DNA of 64,000 nucleotides from Bacteroides fragilis (GCA_945889005.1 CAMDBI010000005.1:1-64000), one strand, 5' to 3'. Shown: positions 44,066-52,746, numbered from the stretch's first letter. Notes: generated by a model from the letters alone, not told the origin. Numbers and translations: made by a program.

Positions 44066-44878
44066 ATGAGAAAAAATAAATTTTTAATAACATATTTTGT
44101 TAGCATATTTCTACTAATAGTATCGTGCGACGAAGCTATTGATTATTATTATGGTACACCAATGCAGCCCATATTTATGGGCGACGACCAATATGAACGT
44201 AAGTTGAATATTTTTGGCATAATACAACCCGATCAAAAATCGTTTATTCATGTTCTGCAAACCACTCCAACAAAAGGCGATACTATTACAAATTTATATA
44301 TTGAAAATGCCAATGTTGAGGTTGCAGAATACGATACAATAGGGCAAATATTAAAATCGAATTTTTTATTTTCTTATCCAGATTCGGGCAGTATTTCAAT
44401 GATACCCCAATACAGTTGTAAAAATATTAAACCTCAGGCTCATAAAAAATACACATTCAATTGTACTTTCGGCACATTTCCAGTTGTCTATGCCGAAACA
44501 GTAGTACCCGAAGTGCCCCAGTTGGTAGCAAACTCATTGCAAGTTTCCACAAAAAGGGTAAGTTTTAAAATAAGTCGCGACACACTCGCTTATATGTACG
44601 ATGTATATTTAATCAGCGACAATAATTTTTACTCGAAACGTATTGTAGCAAGCGATTCAAGCGAATTGTCAGTAGAATTAAATCCAAGCAATTCGTCTAA
44701 TTGGAAAATATTAAAAATATTCGCTTACGATAAGAATTTGGCTTTGTATTTTTCAACATCATCCAATTCGTTTTATAGTTTCAATACCTATCGTCCACCT
44801 ATTACAACATTAACAGGCGGTTTTGGTTGTATTGGATCTATTAATTGCAACTTCTTTGAATTAGTCATTAGTAATTAG
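44066..44878 (+). CDS. DUF4249-family lipoprotein
   Basis: A 270-residue lipoprotein with lipobox ending at Cys21 (LLIVSCDEA). The order of segments (NIFGIIQPDQKSFIHVLQTT, later YTFNCTFGTFPVVYAETVVP) fits the DUF4249 family, which typically sits next to a TonB receptor. The last codons and the stop lie inside a TTAGTCATTAGTAATTAG repeat, so the C-terminal LVISN is encoded by repeat DNA. This suggests the original 3' end has been replaced or extended by an interspersed repeat. Confidence 0.8.
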   Translation: MRKNKFLITYFVSIFLLIVSCDEAIDYYYGTPMQPIFMGDDQYERKLNIFGIIQPDQKSFIHVLQTTPTKGDTITNLYIENANVEVAEYDTIGQILKSNFLFSYPDSGSISMIPQYSCKNIKPQAHKKYTFNCTFGTFPVVYAETVVPEVPQLVANSLQVSTKRVSFKISRDTLAYMYDVYLISDNNFYSKRIVASDSSELSVELNPSNSSNWKILKIFAYDKNLALYFSTSSNSFYSFNTYRPPITTLTGGFGCIGSINCNFFELVISN

Positions 44879-44890
44879 TCATTAGTAATT
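44861..44890. repeat. Inverted copy of the ATTACTAATGAC repeat
   Basis: TTAGTCATTAGTAATTAGTC followed by ATTAGTAATT. It overlaps the end of the DUF4249 gene, including its stop codon. Same unit as at 6401-6431 and 27420-27451, in the opposite orientation. Confidence 0.75.
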
Positions 44891-44979
44891 TTTTTGGTTT
44901 ATATCTTCTTTATATCTTTTTTTAAATAATCATTTTTCAGAAACTTTTCAGAACTATTTTTGGAGCTAAACGCACCCAG

Positions 44980-47900
44980 ATGAAAAAGTTACTGATTATT
45001 TTATCATTGTTTATATTATTGAATGTATATGGCAACCGCTCGAACCAACAGTTTAAAAAGTTTAGTGGCGATATTGCATTGTTCAATTCAGAAATTATGC
45101 AATTTATCGGCTATTCGGGCGACGAAGAGCTGAACCAATTTTTAACTTTTTTCAAGCTCAAATGGGATTCGCTCGAATATACACCCGATCAACAAAAACA
45201 AATAATTACAATTTCTAACTGCCTTATCGAAAAAAAGATAAGACCAACTCCAGATTATATTAGTTTTATTAAAGCACTTTTTTACTTCAGCGATAGTAAA
45301 CACGATAAAGAGAGTTTCCAGCAATGGCTCAATGGAGTAGAAAAATATTGTAGCCGGAAAAAAGCTAGGATTTCAATATTTGTACAATTGTGTACAAGTG
45401 CACTTAACCTTTTAGACAAACAATTGCTTTTCGAATCGAGCTCAACACAATGGAAAACAAGTAATAATCAGTTTAAGTTTATAACAACAAATGAGTTAAA
45501 AGTAGAAATTAATAATACGGATCTTATTTGTTTTGCCAAACACGATAGTATCAAGATTTTTAATACTTCAGGTTTTTTCTATCCCGAACAAATGATTTGG
45601 AGAGGAGAGAAAGGTTTGGTTACCTGGGAGCGAAGTAATTACGATAGAAATACTGTAAATGCTAAATTATATACATACAAAATTGAACTTAACAAATCGA
45701 CCTACAAAGCCGATTCGGTTGAATTTACAAACACCAATTACTTTAAATATAAATTGTTGGGAGTGCTTGAAGATAATGTAATGCAAATTATGACTGCAAC
45801 TAGCGCTACATTTCCAAAATTTGATTCGTATCAAAAAACTTTTGAGTTGAAAAACCTATACAAGAATGTCGATTACAAAGGTGGTTTTTCTATGCAAGGA
45901 TCAAAGTTATTGGGAAAAGGTAATGATGAAGCTTTGGCAACCTTGTTTTTTTACCGCAACGATACACTTCGACTCAAAGCATTTTCAAAATATTTGATTT
46001 TTACCCCTCAGAAAATTTCAGGGAATAACACAGGTGCTAGTATTTATCTTGAAAACGATTCAATTTATCATGCCAACCTATTGTTTACCTATTCGGTTCA
46101 AAATAGGGAAGTTACTTTATTGAAGAGCGAAGAGTTTACTGCCCAATGTCCCTTTTTAAATTCGTATCATAAAATAGATATGAACTTTGAGCAATTGGTT
46201 TGGCGAATCAACGATCCGATACTTTATATGAATTCGACACCCGGTTCTGCACAAGGGAAAGCAACGTTTGAGTCGGTCAACTTTTTTAATTATTCCAACT
46301 ATCTCGATATAATGAAGTACGACGAGCAGCATCCCTTGTTTCTGCTAAAGAGATACGCGAAAAAGATCAATTTGCAGAAGTTTTATGCATCGTCGTATGC
46401 TGAATCGCTGGGTTTGCCCATCGAACGTATACAGGAAACTTTATTTAGACTTGCTGTTGAAGGTTATATTTTTTACGATGCTAAAAATGACCTAATAGAG
46501 CTGAAAACTAAAATGTACAATAACCTCGATGCAAGTGTTGGTCGTATCGATTACGATGTGATAAAGTTCAATTCGGTAACCGATATGCCTTTGGAAAATG
46601 CTAGCCTTGATTTGCGGAATCTTGATTTGCGAATCAATGGTATACCTTTTATTCAGGTGAGCGACTCGCAAAATGTTGTTTTTTACCCGAAAAACAATCA
46701 AATAATATTGAAGCACAATCGTAATTTCCAGTTCGACGGTACAGTGCAAGCAGGTTTATTTACATTTTATGGAAAAAAATATATATTTAACTACGATACC
46801 TTTAAAATGACGCTAAACGATGTCGATTCAATTAGGATTAAAGTAATTACCGGGTATGACAATTTTATGAAACCAATTACTCACGATGTTAGCAATGTAA
46901 TCAATAAACTTACCGGCGAACTTTTTATCGACAAAAACGACAATAAATCGGGACGAATCAACTACTCACAATATCCATTGTTTAGATCAAAGGGAAACTC
47001 CTATGTTTACTACGACGATCCCAATGTATTTAAAGGAGTATATAATCGAAGCAGTTTCTATTACAAAGTTTTTCCTTTTGAAATGGATAGTTTGGACAAT
47101 TTCAAAAAAGAATCGATGAGTTTGAAAGGCGAATTGACATCGGCCGATATATTTCCACCCATTAATCAGGCATTGATTTTACAGCCCGACTTTTCATTAG
47201 GTTTTTATCACACAACGCCCGGCGAAGGTTTGTCGACTTATTTGGGTAAAGGAAAGTTTTTCGATGTTGTACAACTTTCTAATGGAGGCCTAGTCGGTCA
47301 TGGACGGCTCAATTATTTGACTTCTATGACGAAAGCAAAAGATATTTACTTTTTCCCCGACTCGGCAAATTCGCAAGCCGAGGATTTTACTATTGCTTCG
47401 TCGGGAGCAAGCTATTCCGATGTAATAGGCAAGGACATTTATTTACATTGGATGCCCAAAAAAGACCATTTATATTCGAAAAGTACAAAAACGCCTTTCG
47501 ATTTCTTTGGTCAGCAAGGATATTTGACTGGAGCTCTCGACCTATCGCCTGGCAAATTGACCGGTTCCGGATTTATGAATTTGATAGCGGCTAATGCCAG
47601 TTCGAAACTTTTTGTTTTTGGCAATAAGGTAGTTCAGGCCGATACCATGTCGTTTCAGCTAAAATCGCTGCATGGAGAGGGTTTTACTGTGCTAACAAAC
47701 AATGTTAAAGCAAAAATCGACTACAATTCTCGTATCGGTAACTTTAAAGCAAATACCGATTCAACAAGTGTCGAATTTCCGGAAAACAAGTACATATCGT
47801 ACTTACAAACCTTTGTATGGCGAATGGATAAAAAAGAACTCGAGATGGGTTCGTCGCAAATACACAAACCAAGTGGCGATGGAGCTCAATATGGCTTTCA

Positions 47901-49536
47901 GGATGAAGTTCTTAAAGGAGCAAAGTATATATCGACCAAGAAAGGACAAGATTCATTATATTTTATTTCGCCAGTTGCCATTTACGACTATGAAAAGAAT
48001 TTGTTGAAAGCCTCACAAGTTGAATATGTAGATGTAGCCGATGCCCGAATCTTGCCGAAATCGAAACAATTAACGATTGAATCCAATGCAGTAATGCAAA
48101 CGATTGGCCAATGTGATATAATGGCAAACAGAAGTACCCGTTTTCATAAAATACATACAGCTAGAGCAACCATTGCTGGTCGATACGAATATAGTGCCAG
48201 CGGTCGATACGACTATAAAGACATAAACAATCAAATTCAAACTATCGATTTTACTGAGATTAAAGTAGATACTTCGCGACAAACAATTGCCAATGGAGTT
48301 ATTACTGAACCCGATAATTTTACACTCAGTCCAGAGTTTTCGTATCAGGGAAAGGTTAAATTGCTGGGAGCTCAGAAATATCTCAATTTCAATGGAGCTA
48401 CTCGCCTCAATTTTATGTGTCCAAACTATAGCTCTACCTGGACAAAGTTTGATACTATTATAAACCCCAACAATATCGAAATACCCATTAGACAGCGTAT
48501 TTTCGATATAAACTTGAACAGAATTTATGCAGGAACTTATCTTACAGTAGACTCAATACATGTATACTCCAATTTTCTTGCTCAACGAAAAGATTATAAC
48601 GACGGATACATTGTTACTGCCGGTGGTCAAATAAGCTACAACAGCGATAGTGCTACATTCTTGATAGGACAAAGAGATAAACGAGAAAACCGCAATGTGT
48701 ATGGGGGGTTATTGAGCATCAATACCAAAAGTTGTATTCATAGAGGAGAAGGACCTGTCGATCTAAATATCGATTGTGGTTTGTTTAAACTTGCAAGTTC
48801 GGGGAGTTTAAGTCACGACCTAAACAAAGACAAAGCTACACTTGACATTATGCTTTCGCTCGACTTTAAGCTCAACGATCAGTCCTTAGCCATTTTTGCT
48901 CACGATCTCGATAGCTTGGGCAAAGACTCGGTCGATATTACAAAAGGTGCTATTCGTAAAAATTATACCAACCTTATTGGACAAGATGCATCAAATATCT
49001 ATTATACAGCCTTCGAGAAAGAAGGTCGACCCGCGGTAATGCCTGTAGAGCTTAATAAAACCATTATTATTACCAGTGTAAAGCTTTGGTGGGACGATGT
49101 TTCGAACTCGTACCGTTCTATAGGTAAAATAGGTATAGGCATTGCCAATGGTAAGCAAGTAAATGCCCAATTCGACGGGTTTATGGAAATATCGAGAAAA
49201 CGATCGGGCGATTTGCTCGACCTTTACCTGAAAATCGACGACAAAAACTGGTATTATTTCGGATATACACGTGGCGTAATGCAAGTGTTGTCGTCGAACA
49301 AGAACTTTATAGCTCCTATAGCAGCCATGAAACCATCGCAACGTATGACTTTGGCAAAAGGCAATCAGCAATCGTACACCTATTTGCCTTCGCCCGAGCG
49401 AAAGAAAAGTCTTTTTTTAAAACGTGCCGAAAAAATGGAATCGGTCGAGCAAGATGAACCAGAACCTATTGAACTGCCTCAAGATTCAGTTGATCAACCC
49501 ACTATTGTTGTGCCAGATTCATTAAATAAAAAGTAA
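44980..49536 (+). CDS. Very large exported protein of unknown function (1518 residues)
   Basis: Signal peptide at residues 1 to about 18 (LFILLNVYGN). Residues about 20-170 are helical. The rest is largely short beta strands with recurring aromatic patterns such as FEQLVWRINDP near 406 and QTFVWRMDKKELEMG near 946. A helical insertion LPIERIQETLFRLAVEGYIF near 483-502 looks like a small winged-helix segment. The C-terminal 50 residues are charged and Pro-rich (EPEPIELPQDSVDQPTIVVP), with no T9SS sorting domain and no obvious terminal barrel strand. It may be a periplasmic or surface scaffold. It stands alone after the receptor cluster. I can assign no family; similar giant proteins occur in this phylum. 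Confidence 0.75.
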   Translation: MKKLLIILSLFILLNVYGNRSNQQFKKFSGDIALFNSEIMQFIGYSGDEELNQFLTFFKLKWDSLEYTPDQQKQIITISNCLIEKKIRPTPDYISFIKALFYFSDSKHDKESFQQWLNGVEKYCSRKKARISIFVQLCTSALNLLDKQLLFESSSTQWKTSNNQFKFITTNELKVEINNTDLICFAKHDSIKIFNTSGFFYPEQMIWRGEKGLVTWERSNYDRNTVNAKLYTYKIELNKSTYKADSVEFTNTNYFKYKLLGVLEDNVMQIMTATSATFPKFDSYQKTFELKNLYKNVDYKGGFSMQGSKLLGKGNDEALATLFFYRNDTLRLKAFSKYLIFTPQKISGNNTGASIYLENDSIYHANLLFTYSVQNREVTLLKSEEFTAQCPFLNSYHKIDMNFEQLVWRINDPILYMNSTPGSAQGKATFESVNFFNYSNYLDIMKYDEQHPLFLLKRYAKKINLQKFYASSYAESLGLPIERIQETLFRLAVEGYIFYDAKNDLIELKTKMYNNLDASVGRIDYDVIKFNSVTDMPLENASLDLRNLDLRINGIPFIQVSDSQNVVFYPKNNQIILKHNRNFQFDGTVQAGLFTFYGKKYIFNYDTFKMTLNDVDSIRIKVITGYDNFMKPITHDVSNVINKLTGELFIDKNDNKSGRINYSQYPLFRSKGNSYVYYDDPNVFKGVYNRSSFYYKVFPFEMDSLDNFKKESMSLKGELTSADIFPPINQALILQPDFSLGFYHTTPGEGLSTYLGKGKFFDVVQLSNGGLVGHGRLNYLTSMTKAKDIYFFPDSANSQAEDFTIASSGASYSDVIGKDIYLHWMPKKDHLYSKSTKTPFDFFGQQGYLTGALDLSPGKLTGSGFMNLIAANASSKLFVFGNKVVQADTMSFQLKSLHGEGFTVLTNNVKAKIDYNSRIGNFKANTDSTSVEFPENKYISYLQTFVWRMDKKELEMGSSQIHKPSGDGAQYGFQDEVLKGAKYISTKKGQDSLYFISPVAIYDYEKNLLKASQVEYVDVADARILPKSKQLTIESNAVMQTIGQCDIMANRSTRFHKIHTARATIAGRYEYSASGRYDYKDINNQIQTIDFTEIKVDTSRQTIANGVITEPDNFTLSPEFSYQGKVKLLGAQKYLNFNGATRLNFMCPNYSSTWTKFDTIINPNNIEIPIRQRIFDINLNRIYAGTYLTVDSIHVYSNFLAQRKDYNDGYIVTAGGQISYNSDSATFLIGQRDKRENRNVYGGLLSINTKSCIHRGEGPVDLNIDCGLFKLASSGSLSHDLNKDKATLDIMLSLDFKLNDQSLAIFAHDLDSLGKDSVDITKGAIRKNYTNLIGQDASNIYYTAFEKEGRPAVMPVELNKTIIITSVKLWWDDVSNSYRSIGKIGIGIANGKQVNAQFDGFMEISRKRSGDLLDLYLKIDDKNWYYFGYTRGVMQVLSSNKNFIAPIAAMKPSQRMTLAKGNQQSYTYLPSPERKKSLFLKRAEKMESVEQDEPEPIELPQDSVDQPTIVVPDSLNKK

Positions 49537-49569
49537 TTCTAATTCAATGTCTTTAAGTAAAAGAAATTA

Positions 49570-49656
49570 AATAAACCCCAACCCCTAAAAAAGGGGCAAA
49601 AACAGAGTGGCGAAGTTGTTTTCCCTCCTTCTTAAGGAGGGGTAGGGGTGGTTAAT
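49570..49656. repeat. MITE-like inverted-repeat element, copy 2
   Basis: It starts ATAAACCCCAACCCCT and ends AGGGGTAGGGGTGGTTAA, so the ends are near-inverted. It contains AAGGGGCAAAAACAGA and CCCTCCTTCTTAAGGAGGGG, matching the plan of the element at 9107-9206. Non-coding. Confidence 0.7.
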
Positions 49657-49702
49657 TGCTTTACAAAACAACTTTGAATTCAAATTAAAACTGTTATTCA
49701 GT

Positions 49703-50197
49703 ATGAGGCAAATAGGCATACTATCCGATACCCACGGCACATTTGACGAATCGCTCGAGAAATTCTTTGAACCCTGCGACGAGTTGTGGCATGCCGGCGA
49801 TATTGGAAATCTCGAAATAGCTCATAAAATGGAGAAATTTAAACTTCTAAAAGCAGTATCGGGCAATATCGACGATTATAAAGTACGAAGTATTTATAAG
49901 CCCTTGCTAAGGTTCAATTGCGAGGATGTTGATGTAATGATTACCCATATTGGCGGCTATCCCGGAAGATGGGAGCCGGAAATTAAAAAAATATTTGAGT
50001 TGAATGCCCCAAAACTTTTTATTTGCGGTCATTCGCATATTTGTAAAGTTATTTTTGATAAACAATACAACATGCTGCATATAAACCCGGGAGCAGCCGG
50101 TTGTTCGGGGTTTCATGCAGTAAGAACCGCCATTAGGTTGAAAATCGATAACAAACAGATAAAAGATGTGGAAGTTTGGGAAAAAAAAAGAAATTGA
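49703..50197 (+). CDS. YfcE/MJ0936-type metallophosphoesterase
   Basis: A 164-residue calcineurin-like phosphoesterase. The metal-binding motifs are in order: SDTHG at residues 8-12, ELWHAGDIGN near 27-36, SGNID near 53-57, ITHIGGYPG near 80-88 and CGHSHICKV near 111-119. It is the short single-domain form that hydrolyses phosphodiesters; the natural substrate is unknown. It is followed by a small exported protein and rsmE in one run. Confidence 0.92.
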   Translation: MRQIGILSDTHGTFDESLEKFFEPCDELWHAGDIGNLEIAHKMEKFKLLKAVSGNIDDYKVRSIYKPLLRFNCEDVDVMITHIGGYPGRWEPEIKKIFELNAPKLFICGHSHICKVIFDKQYNMLHINPGAAGCSGFHAVRTAIRLKIDNKQIKDVEVWEKKRN

Positions 50198-50252
50198 TTT
50201 GAGCAACTACAGAGTTGAAAATGCTTGCATGGAGCAAATAGGAAGAGTTAAA

Positions 50253-50675
50253 ATGAAACTTATAATAACTTCATTTCTTTGTTTATTCACTATGAATATG
50301 AATGCGCAACTTGACTTCGAATTGATCGAAGTGTTGAATAAACAAGCTGAAAAAAATGAACATACTGTATTGAGCGATTTCTATTGCCAGCTACAAAAAG
50401 AACCCAATTTGCAAGAGTCCAATACAATTACGTTGCGAAGGGGACAAAAATATATTTTTTATTTCAAAGGATCAAAAGCAAACTCAACCGATGCTGAAAT
50501 AAAAATTTATGCACCAAACAACAAGCAATCCTTTTCGAAAGCTCAAATAAAGAACAACGAAATAGGCGAACTTCGGTTGTTGAGCTCTATTACTCAAAAT
50601 TTTATTATTGAAATAACCAAACCCAAAGCCGGAATATTCAATGGCTTGGTATTAGTAACATTAGATAGCAATTGA
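50253..50675 (+). CDS. Small exported protein of unknown function
   Basis: A 140-residue protein with a signal peptide (residues 1 to about 16, ending NMNAQL). The frame opens at 50166, overlapping the phosphoesterase, but the start at 50253 gives a proper signal sequence. The mature part is beta-rich with GQKYIFYFKGSKANSTDAEI near 63-82 and ends in a strand (GLVLVTLD). No family recognised. Its stop overlaps the start region of rsmE. Confidence 0.65.
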   Translation: MKLIITSFLCLFTMNMNAQLDFELIEVLNKQAEKNEHTVLSDFYCQLQKEPNLQESNTITLRRGQKYIFYFKGSKANSTDAEIKIYAPNNKQSFSKAQIKNNEIGELRLLSSITQNFIIEITKPKAGIFNGLVLVTLDSN

Positions 50676-50677
50676 CC

Positions 50678-51379
50678 ATGAACATATTTTACGCACCCGA
50701 CATAGCCGGCAACCAATACATGCTCAACGAAGACGAATCGAAGCATTGCATAAGGGTTTTGCGAATGCAAGCCAGCGAAAAGCTTATACTGATCGATGGT
50801 CGCGGAGGCTACTATCGCGCATCTATTGCCGATGCTCATCCCAAACGATGTTTGCTTGTAGTCGACGAGACCATACTCGAATACGAAAAGCCCAATTACA
50901 AGCTACACATTGCCATTGCTCCAACCAAAAACCTCGACCGCCTCGAATGGTTTGCCGAGAAAGCTACCGAGATAGGTATTAGCGAAATAACACCCATTAT
51001 TTGTGATCATTCGGAACGCAAAGTAGTGAATACCGAACGACTCGAAAAGATAGTGATTGCAGCCATCAAACAATCGGTAAAAGCATATAAACCGAAGATA
51101 AATGAAGCTATTTCGTTCAATTCGTTTATTAAAACACCCAAAGAAGGTTTCAGATTCTTAGCACATTGCGAAGAGGCAGATAAAAAATATATTCAACAAT
51201 TGTACAAACCCAGTTCAGATGCACTGATTCTGATTGGACCCGAAGGCGATTTCTCGACAACAGAAATAAACGATGCTATTAAGGCGGGTTTCTTGCCCAT
51301 TTCGCTTGGCAAAAGTCGTTTGAGAACCGAAACGGCAGGGGTTTTCTCTTGTAGTCTAATTAATATTTTAAATGATTAA
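50678..51379 (+). CDS. rsmE: 16S rRNA (uracil-1498-N3)-methyltransferase
   Basis: A 233-residue SPOUT (trefoil-knot) methyltransferase. The N-terminal PUA-like part has DESKHCIRVLRMQASEKLIL near 18-37. The knot region has LIGPEGDFSTTEINDAI near 186-202 and SLGKSRLRTETAGVFSCSLI near 210-229, both RsmE signatures. It methylates helix 44 of 16S rRNA. The ATG at 50678 is used because the in-frame TTG at 50672 lies inside the previous gene. Confidence 0.95.
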   Translation: MNIFYAPDIAGNQYMLNEDESKHCIRVLRMQASEKLILIDGRGGYYRASIADAHPKRCLLVVDETILEYEKPNYKLHIAIAPTKNLDRLEWFAEKATEIGISEITPIICDHSERKVVNTERLEKIVIAAIKQSVKAYKPKINEAISFNSFIKTPKEGFRFLAHCEEADKKYIQQLYKPSSDALILIGPEGDFSTTEINDAIKAGFLPISLGKSRLRTETAGVFSCSLINILND

Positions 51380-51436
51380 TAACCGACTATTATTAATATT
51401 AGATATGAGATTCTTCGCTCCACTGCGTTACGCCTC

Positions 51437-51548
51437 GCTAGGCGGCAAATGATAATCGAAGGGCTAAGCGGCATTTAGCATAGCTGAGCTCCCTTTGGTC
51501 GGTTGCAATGCCGCTTGGAATATAGTCGAATTTGCAAATTCGACATTT
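51437..51548 (+). repeat. Interspersed 111-bp direct repeat, copy 1
   Basis: It starts GCTAGGCGGCAAATGATAAT and ends TTTGCAAATTCGACATTT. It contains an internal 10-base inverted repeat AAGCGGCATT/AATGCCGCTT (51466-51475 with 51507-51516) and ends in the perfect palindrome GTCGAATTTGCAAATTCGAC (51525-51544). Nearly identical, in the same orientation, to 52524-52634. The two copies frame the toxin-antitoxin genes. Confidence 0.9.
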
Positions 51549-51559
51549 AAAAAATCACA

Positions 51560-51598
51560 ACAAAGACCATGTAATAGCAATATTTACATGGTCTTTGT
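51560..51598. terminator. Perfect 15-bp hairpin after rsmE
   Basis: ACAAAGACCATGTAA (51560-51574) pairs with TTACATGGTCTTTGT (51584-51598). It may stop rsmE transcription, though the downstream T-run is weak. Confidence 0.55.
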
Positions 51599-51639
51599 AA
51601 TTTGCAGTATTATGTAAACAATACATAAAGTTGATTTTG

Positions 51640-51852
51640 TAATTCAGCATTTATTTTTTATTTTAGTGCAAAATAAGCAATGCCAACTGGTTATCAAATA
51701 AAAGAACAAGATGCCCCTCATTTCATTACCTCTGATCGGCGTAGAATGTACTAGAAGCACGGTTCGGCGAAGCACGGTTGTTGAGCGTAGCCGAAACATT
51801 CGCTTCGTCGGACTATATTGGTGGCATTTGCTACAAGTATGGAATATAACAC
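51640..51852. other. Intergenic region with GTAGCCGAAAC-type repeat fragments
   Basis: Contains AGCACGGTTCGGCGAAGCAC and TTGTTGAGCGTAGCCGAAAC. The latter resembles GGTTGGTGAGCGAAGTCGAAAC at 218-239 near the window start. No convincing gene; short frames on both strands come from the repeats. Confidence 0.5.
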
Positions 51853-51880
51853 AAAGAGCCTCGGGAGTCTGGGGCTTTTT
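51853..51880 (-). terminator. Terminator of the toxin-antitoxin operon
   Basis: AAAGAGCCTC (51853-51862) pairs with GGGGCTTTTT (51871-51880), allowing G-T pairs. It lies just past the toxin stop codon and has A/T runs on both sides. Confidence 0.65.
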
Positions 51881-51884
51881 GTGT

Positions 51885-52220
51885 TTATTTAATAAGTTCA
51901 ATAATTTTAGATATCACGTTATCAAGGAAATTGGGTTTAATCGATGTCGCTTTTGACAATACGAGGCTTTCGTTAAGCAAGAATATTTTATGTAGTCGAA
52001 TATAGCTTTTTAGTGGTAGTTCTTTATTGTCGGTGAAATCGGTCGGTTTAATAGATAAAGAAAGTGCATCTTCTTTATCCTTAGATGTAATTTGAACCAT
52101 CAAGTAATCGCCGGTTTTGTTTACTTCATTGTTAGAAATAACCAACGCTGGGCGTTTTTTGTACAGTGCCGCATCGGCAAACGGAAACTTAATAATAACG
52201 ATATCGCCTTTCTGTAACAT
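51885..52220 (-). CDS. MazF/PemK-type toxin (mRNA interferase family)
   Basis: A 111-residue protein of the PemK/MazF fold. It begins MLQKGDIVIIKFPFAD and continues YKKRPALVISNN near residues 20-31 (the conserved RP-x-L-V-I-S block), then SYIRLHKIFLLNESL near 72-86 with the conserved Arg. Toxins of this family cut mRNA at short motifs. It starts one base after the antitoxin stop, the normal antitoxin-first order. The pair sits between two direct repeats, suggesting acquisition as a unit. Confidence 0.85.
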   Translation of the reverse strand: MLQKGDIVIIKFPFADAALYKKRPALVISNNEVNKTGDYLMVQITSKDKEDALSLSIKPTDFTDNKELPLKSYIRLHKIFLLNESLVLSKATSIKPNFLDNVISKIIELIK

Positions 52221-52221
52221 G

Positions 52222-52443
52222 TTACAATACTTTATCCCATCGGTTATCTTCTTCCGAAAGCCACTCCTCGGCTAATGATTTTTCGGCCATTAGAGTAACC
52301 ACATCAATCATTATATCCGTTTTCCCTTTTTCCTTTTCTTTACGAGGCTTAATAGCCTTGATAAAATTTACACTTTTGAGGAAATTAAGGGCAAAATCGG
52401 GAGTAACCCTATTGTCAATTGTTATTACAAACTGGTTTTGCAT
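52222..52443 (-). CDS. Cognate antitoxin
   Basis: A 73-residue protein upstream of the toxin with a one-base gap. The C terminus SLAEEWLSEEDNRWDKVL is acidic and aromatic, as seen in antitoxins that wrap PemK/MazF toxins in this phylum. No clear DNA-binding domain can be assigned to the N-terminal part (MQNQFVITIDNRVTPDFALN). The function is inferred from position and tail. Confidence 0.75.
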   Translation of the reverse strand: MQNQFVITIDNRVTPDFALNFLKSVNFIKAIKPRKEKEKGKTDIMIDVVTLMAEKSLAEEWLSEEDNRWDKVL

Positions 52444-52523
52444 AGTTTAATATTTTTACTACGAAGCATATTCTTTTTTGTAAAATTACAAAAAAATAAT
52501 CAATGTTACCATAATCCCCCCTA

Positions 52524-52634
52524 GCTAAGCGGCAAATGATTAGCGAAGGGCAAAGCGGCATTTAGCATAGCTGAGCTCCCTTTGGTCGGTTGAAATGCCG
52601 CTTGGAATATAGTCAAATTGCAAATTCGACATTT
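52524..52634 (+). repeat. Interspersed 111-bp direct repeat, copy 2
   Basis: Same sequence plan as 51437-51548, including the inverted repeat AAGCGGCATT/AATGCCGCTT (52553-52562 with 52594-52603) and ending CAAATTCGACATTT. It lies just upstream of the antitoxin gene, outside the operon. Confidence 0.9.
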
Positions 52635-52672
52635 GTTAAGTAATAATGCAATTATAAATTTTAAATGCGAAA

Positions 52673-52698
52673 TAAGTTGAATTGCAAATTCAACTTAG
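52673..52698. repeat. Palindrome AAGTTGAATTGCAAATTCAA-CTT
   Basis: A nearly perfect palindrome, AAGTTGAATT-GC-AAATTCAACTT, related to the GAATTTGCAAATTC core that ends repeat copy 1. It lies between repeat copy 2 and the nitronate monooxygenase gene. Confidence 0.6.
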
Positions 52699-52738
52699 TG
52701 AGGTGTAAAATACAAACTTAATTCTATTTAAAAAATTT

Positions 52739-52746
52739 ACCTTTGT
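52739..52746 (+). promoter_or_regulatory. Putative -7 element for the nitronate monooxygenase-like gene
   Basis: TACCTTTG matches TAnnTTTG, 16 bases before the ATG at 52763, implying a very short or leaderless transcript. Confidence 0.45.

Noticed and set aside
50166-50252. N-terminal extension of the small exported protein
   Set aside because: The extension overlaps the phosphoesterase gene and would bury the signal peptide; the start at 50253 gives a normal signal sequence.
51640-51901. Short frames on both strands between rsmE and the toxin
   Set aside because: They run through repeat fragments and a terminator, have no family likeness and differ in composition from neighbouring genes.
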